A stretch of 6,891 nt of DNA, taken from NCBI RefSeq assembly GCF_000721935.1, contig NZ_KL585381.1, positions 143,839 through 150,729 on the forward strand, written 5' to 3'. The notes below the pieces were generated by a model. That model was given only the letters and a program-made list of their open reading frames with translations. It was not told the DNA's origin and ran no database searches. Position 1 is the stretch's first letter; each line of letters begins with the position of its first letter. Shown here one piece after another: positions 5,321 to 6,891 of this stretch. The stretch comes from Streptomyces sp. NRRL WC-3549 (GTDB lineage: Bacteria; Actinomycetota; Actinomycetes; Streptomycetales; Streptomycetaceae). The translations under genes were made by a program, and so were the position numbers.

Positions 5321-5863
5321 GTGAGCACACCACGCACCGTGAGGGTATCCACGTACTTGTCGAGGCATCTGCGGCATCAACCGGAACGGATCGGGATCAC
5401 CCTCGACGCCCATGGCTGGGTGCCCGTCGACGAACTGCTGGAGGCCTGCGCCCGTCATGGGTTCACCGTGTCACGGGCCGAGCTCGACCATGTGGTGGCG
5501 GCCAACGACAAGCAGCGCTTCACCGTGGACGGCGACCGCACCCGTGCCGCCCAGGGCCACACCGTGACGGTCGACCTCGGTCTGCCGCCGGCCGAGCCCC
5601 CCGAGTACCTCTTCCACGGCACGGTGGGCCGGGTACTCGACGCGATCCGCGCCGAGGGGCTGCGGCCCATGCGGCGCCACCACGTCCACCTCTCACCCGA
5701 CCGGGAGACGGCCACCCGGGTCGGCGCCCGGCGCGGCGTCCCCGTCGTCCTCTCCGTACACGCGGGCGCCATGCACCGCGCGGGCCACTCCTTCCAGGTG
5801 AGTGCCAACGGTGTCTGGCTCACCGATTCCGTGCCGCCGCGCTTCCTCCGCCTGCCCGGGTGA
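5321..5863 (+). CDS. kptA: RNA 2'-phosphotransferase, Tpt1/KptA family
   Basis: An enzyme of 180 residues, the usual bacterial length. In yeast, Tpt1 removes the 2'-phosphate left at tRNA splice junctions using NAD+, via an ADP-ribosylated intermediate, yielding ADP-ribose 1'',2''-cyclic phosphate. The N-terminal winged-helix lobe is clear: VSTYLSRHLRHQPERIG with Arg18-His19, then GWVPVDELL. The linker has RTRAAQGH with Arg75. The C-terminal ADP-ribosyltransferase-like lobe has LFHGT (His99), HVHLS (His123), VGARRGVPVVL (Arg137 at the conserved Arg position) and NGVWLTDSVPP. All expected catalytic residues are present, so it should be active. GTG 5321 gives the usual short N-terminus; ATG 5285 and GTG 5339 are alternatives, and none has a good ribosome site. 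Bacteria lack tRNA splicing of that kind, so the physiological substrate is unknown; repair or capping of phosphorylated nucleic-acid ends is one proposal. It is preceded by DnaA boxes and ends in a hairpin. Confidence 0.9.
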   Translation: MSTPRTVRVSTYLSRHLRHQPERIGITLDAHGWVPVDELLEACARHGFTVSRAELDHVVAANDKQRFTVDGDRTRAAQGHTVTVDLGLPPAEPPEYLFHGTVGRVLDAIRAEGLRPMRRHHVHLSPDRETATRVGARRGVPVVLSVHAGAMHRAGHSFQVSANGVWLTDSVPPRFLRLPG

Positions 5864-5873
5864 CCCGGGCAGG
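5851..5873 (+). terminator. Hairpin with the tpt1 stop codon as its loop
   Basis: CCTGCCCGGG (5851-5860) and CCCGGGCAGG (5864-5873) are exact reverse complements. The 3-base loop between them, 5861-5863, is the TGA stop of the 2'-phosphotransferase gene. No T-run follows. It is probably the transcription terminator, or an mRNA 3'-end stabiliser, placed unusually close to the coding end. Confidence 0.6.
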
Positions 5874-5946
5874 GCCCCGGCCCGGAAGAGGCCGCCTGTC
5901 CTCACACGCCGTCGGACCGGGAGCCCTTGAGTCCGCCGCCGATCTC

Positions 5947-5965
5947 GCGGTGAGCCTCTCACCGC
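5947..5965 (-). terminator. Hairpin after the LLM oxidoreductase gene
   Basis: Arms 5947-5954 (GCGGTGAG) and 5958-5965 (CTCACCGC) pair perfectly over a 3-base loop, starting 10 bases past the stop of the - strand oxidoreductase. It is likely its terminator, facing the tpt1 hairpin in the convergent gap. Confidence 0.55.
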
Positions 5966-5974
5966 CGGACCGGT

Positions 5975-6868
5975 TCAGCCCAGCTGCGTGAGGGCGAGCG
6001 TGGCGATCTCTTCGAAGACGTTCTGGTCGGCCGCGAAGTCCGAGTCCGGGATCGGCCAGTGGACGACGAGCTCGGTGAAGCCGAGGTCGCGGTGGCGGCC
6101 GGCGAAATCGACGAACGCGTCGACCGATTCCAGCGGGCGGCCACGCTCCGGGGTGAAGCCGGTCAGCAGGACCTTGTCCATCGGTCCGGCGTCGCGCCCG
6201 ATCCCGGTGCAGGCCTCGCCGAGCCGCTCGACCTGGCCGCGCAGGGCCGCCACCGACTGCTCCGGGGTCCCCTCCTCGTACAGCTTCGGGTCCCCGGTCG
6301 TCACCCACGCCTGCCCGTACCGGGCGGCCAGCTTCAGCCCGCGTGGCCCGGTGGCCGCCACCGCGAACGGCAGCCGGGGCCGCTGCACGCAGCCCGGGAT
6401 GTTCCGCGCCTCGACCGCCGAGTAGAAGTCCCCGTCCTGCGACACGTCGTCCTCGGTGAGCAGCCGGTCGAGCAGCGGCACGAACTCGCCGAAGCGGTCA
6501 GCGCGCTCACGGGGCGTCCACGCGTCCTGCCCCAGGGCCGTCGCGTCGAAGCCGTTGCCGCCCGCGCCGATCCCCAGGGTGATCCGCCCGCCCGAGATGT
6601 CGTCGAGGGTGATCAGCTCCTTGGCGAGCGTCACCGGGTGGCGGAAGTTCGGGGAGGTGACGAGCGTGCCCAGGCGGAGGCGCTCGGTCGCCGTCGCGGC
6701 GGCGGTCAGGGTGGGCAGGGCGCCGAACCAGGGGCCGTCGCGGAAGGTGCGCCACGAGAGATGGTCGTACGTGTACGCGGCATGGAAGCCGAGATCCTCG
6801 GCCTGCCGCCAGAGGTTCTGTCCTTGGGCCCACCGGTGGACGGGGAGGATCACTGTGCTCAGACGCAT
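5975..6868 (-). CDS. LLM class (luciferase-like) F420-dependent oxidoreductase
   Basis: A predicted cytosolic TIM-barrel oxidoreductase of 297 residues, close to the family norm. It opens with MRLSTVILPVHRW, a usual N-terminus for this subgroup. It then shows AEDLGFHAAYTYDHLSW (conserved Asp35-His36 at the barrel's active-site side), RLRLGTLVTSPNFRHPVTLAKE, and SGGRITLGIGAGGNGFD (92-108), the Gly-rich cofactor-binding region; the end has ELVVHWP. In actinobacteria such proteins mostly use coenzyme F420 for hydride transfer, but FMN-dependent monooxygenases share the fold, so the cofactor is inferred. The substrate is unknown. The ATG 6868-6866 directly abuts Nextera adapter sequence: codons upstream of it would add a false MYKRQ, and the native promoter and ribosome site are missing. 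The start itself agrees with the family but cannot be proved here. It converges with tpt1. Confidence 0.88.
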   Translation of the reverse strand: MRLSTVILPVHRWAQGQNLWRQAEDLGFHAAYTYDHLSWRTFRDGPWFGALPTLTAAATATERLRLGTLVTSPNFRHPVTLAKELITLDDISGGRITLGIGAGGNGFDATALGQDAWTPRERADRFGEFVPLLDRLLTEDDVSQDGDFYSAVEARNIPGCVQRPRLPFAVAATGPRGLKLAARYGQAWVTTGDPKLYEEGTPEQSVAALRGQVERLGEACTGIGRDAGPMDKVLLTGFTPERGRPLESVDAFVDFAGRHRDLGFTELVVHWPIPDSDFAADQNVFEEIATLALTQLG

Positions 6869-6891
6869 CTGTCTCTTATACACATCTCTGA
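6869..6891. other. Nextera/Tn5 adapter sequence at the contig end (artefact)
   Basis: Positions 6869-6887 read CTGTCTCTTATACACATCT, identical to the 19-base Tn5 mosaic end used in Illumina Nextera libraries. The four last bases, CTGA, differ by one base from the CCGA that continues one of the two adapters. This is untrimmed library sequence, not genome or a transposon. Confidence 0.95.

Noticed and set aside
6869..6887. Genuine Tn5-type transposon end
   Set aside because: It is exactly the engineered hyperactive mosaic end of library kits, lies at the very end of the window and has no transposon behind it.

Overview
The window is high-GC actinobacterial DNA, most likely from Streptomyces or a close relative. 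Evidence: third codon positions are almost all G or C, several genes start with GTG, a strong GC-rich hairpin terminator lacks a U-tract, Streptomyces-type DnaA boxes are present, and there is a probable F420-dependent oxidoreductase. The last 23 bases are Illumina Nextera (Tn5) adapter, so the right end is a contig end and not genomic sequence.

Layout. Positions 1-163 (- strand) hold a doubtful, possibly frameshifted 5' fragment. Positions 241-271 form a perfect 14-bp-stem terminator. Positions 298-3891 (- strand) are a compact four-gene operon transcribed right to left: ABC ATPase A, ABC-2 permease A, ABC ATPase B, ABC-2 permease B. The genes overlap or lie 30 bp apart, so they are probably co-translated and form one or two export-type ABC transporters of unknown substrate. 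Positions 3892-4111 are a divergent promoter region. Positions 4112-5008 (+) encode an Asp-nucleophile alpha/beta hydrolase of epoxide-hydrolase type, resembling the N-terminal half of EphD-like hydrolase-SDR fusions but standing alone. Positions 5009-5320 are a 312-bp non-coding stretch with three clustered DnaA boxes. Positions 5321-5863 (+) encode a Tpt1/KptA RNA 2'-phosphotransferase. Positions 5975-6868 (-) encode a luciferase-like (LLM class) F420-dependent oxidoreductase that converges on tpt1, with one hairpin for each direction between them.

How the genes relate. Only the four ABC genes are clearly one functional unit. The hydrolase, the Tpt1 gene and the oxidoreductase each look like a separate transcription unit. 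I see no mobile element, CRISPR array, tRNA or rRNA, and no strong case for a wholly new multi-gene system. The most notable signals are an in-frame 18-bp tandem duplication in permease B, the DnaA-box cluster before tpt1, a terminator-like hairpin whose loop is the tpt1 stop codon, and the adapter that adds a false N-terminus to the last gene.
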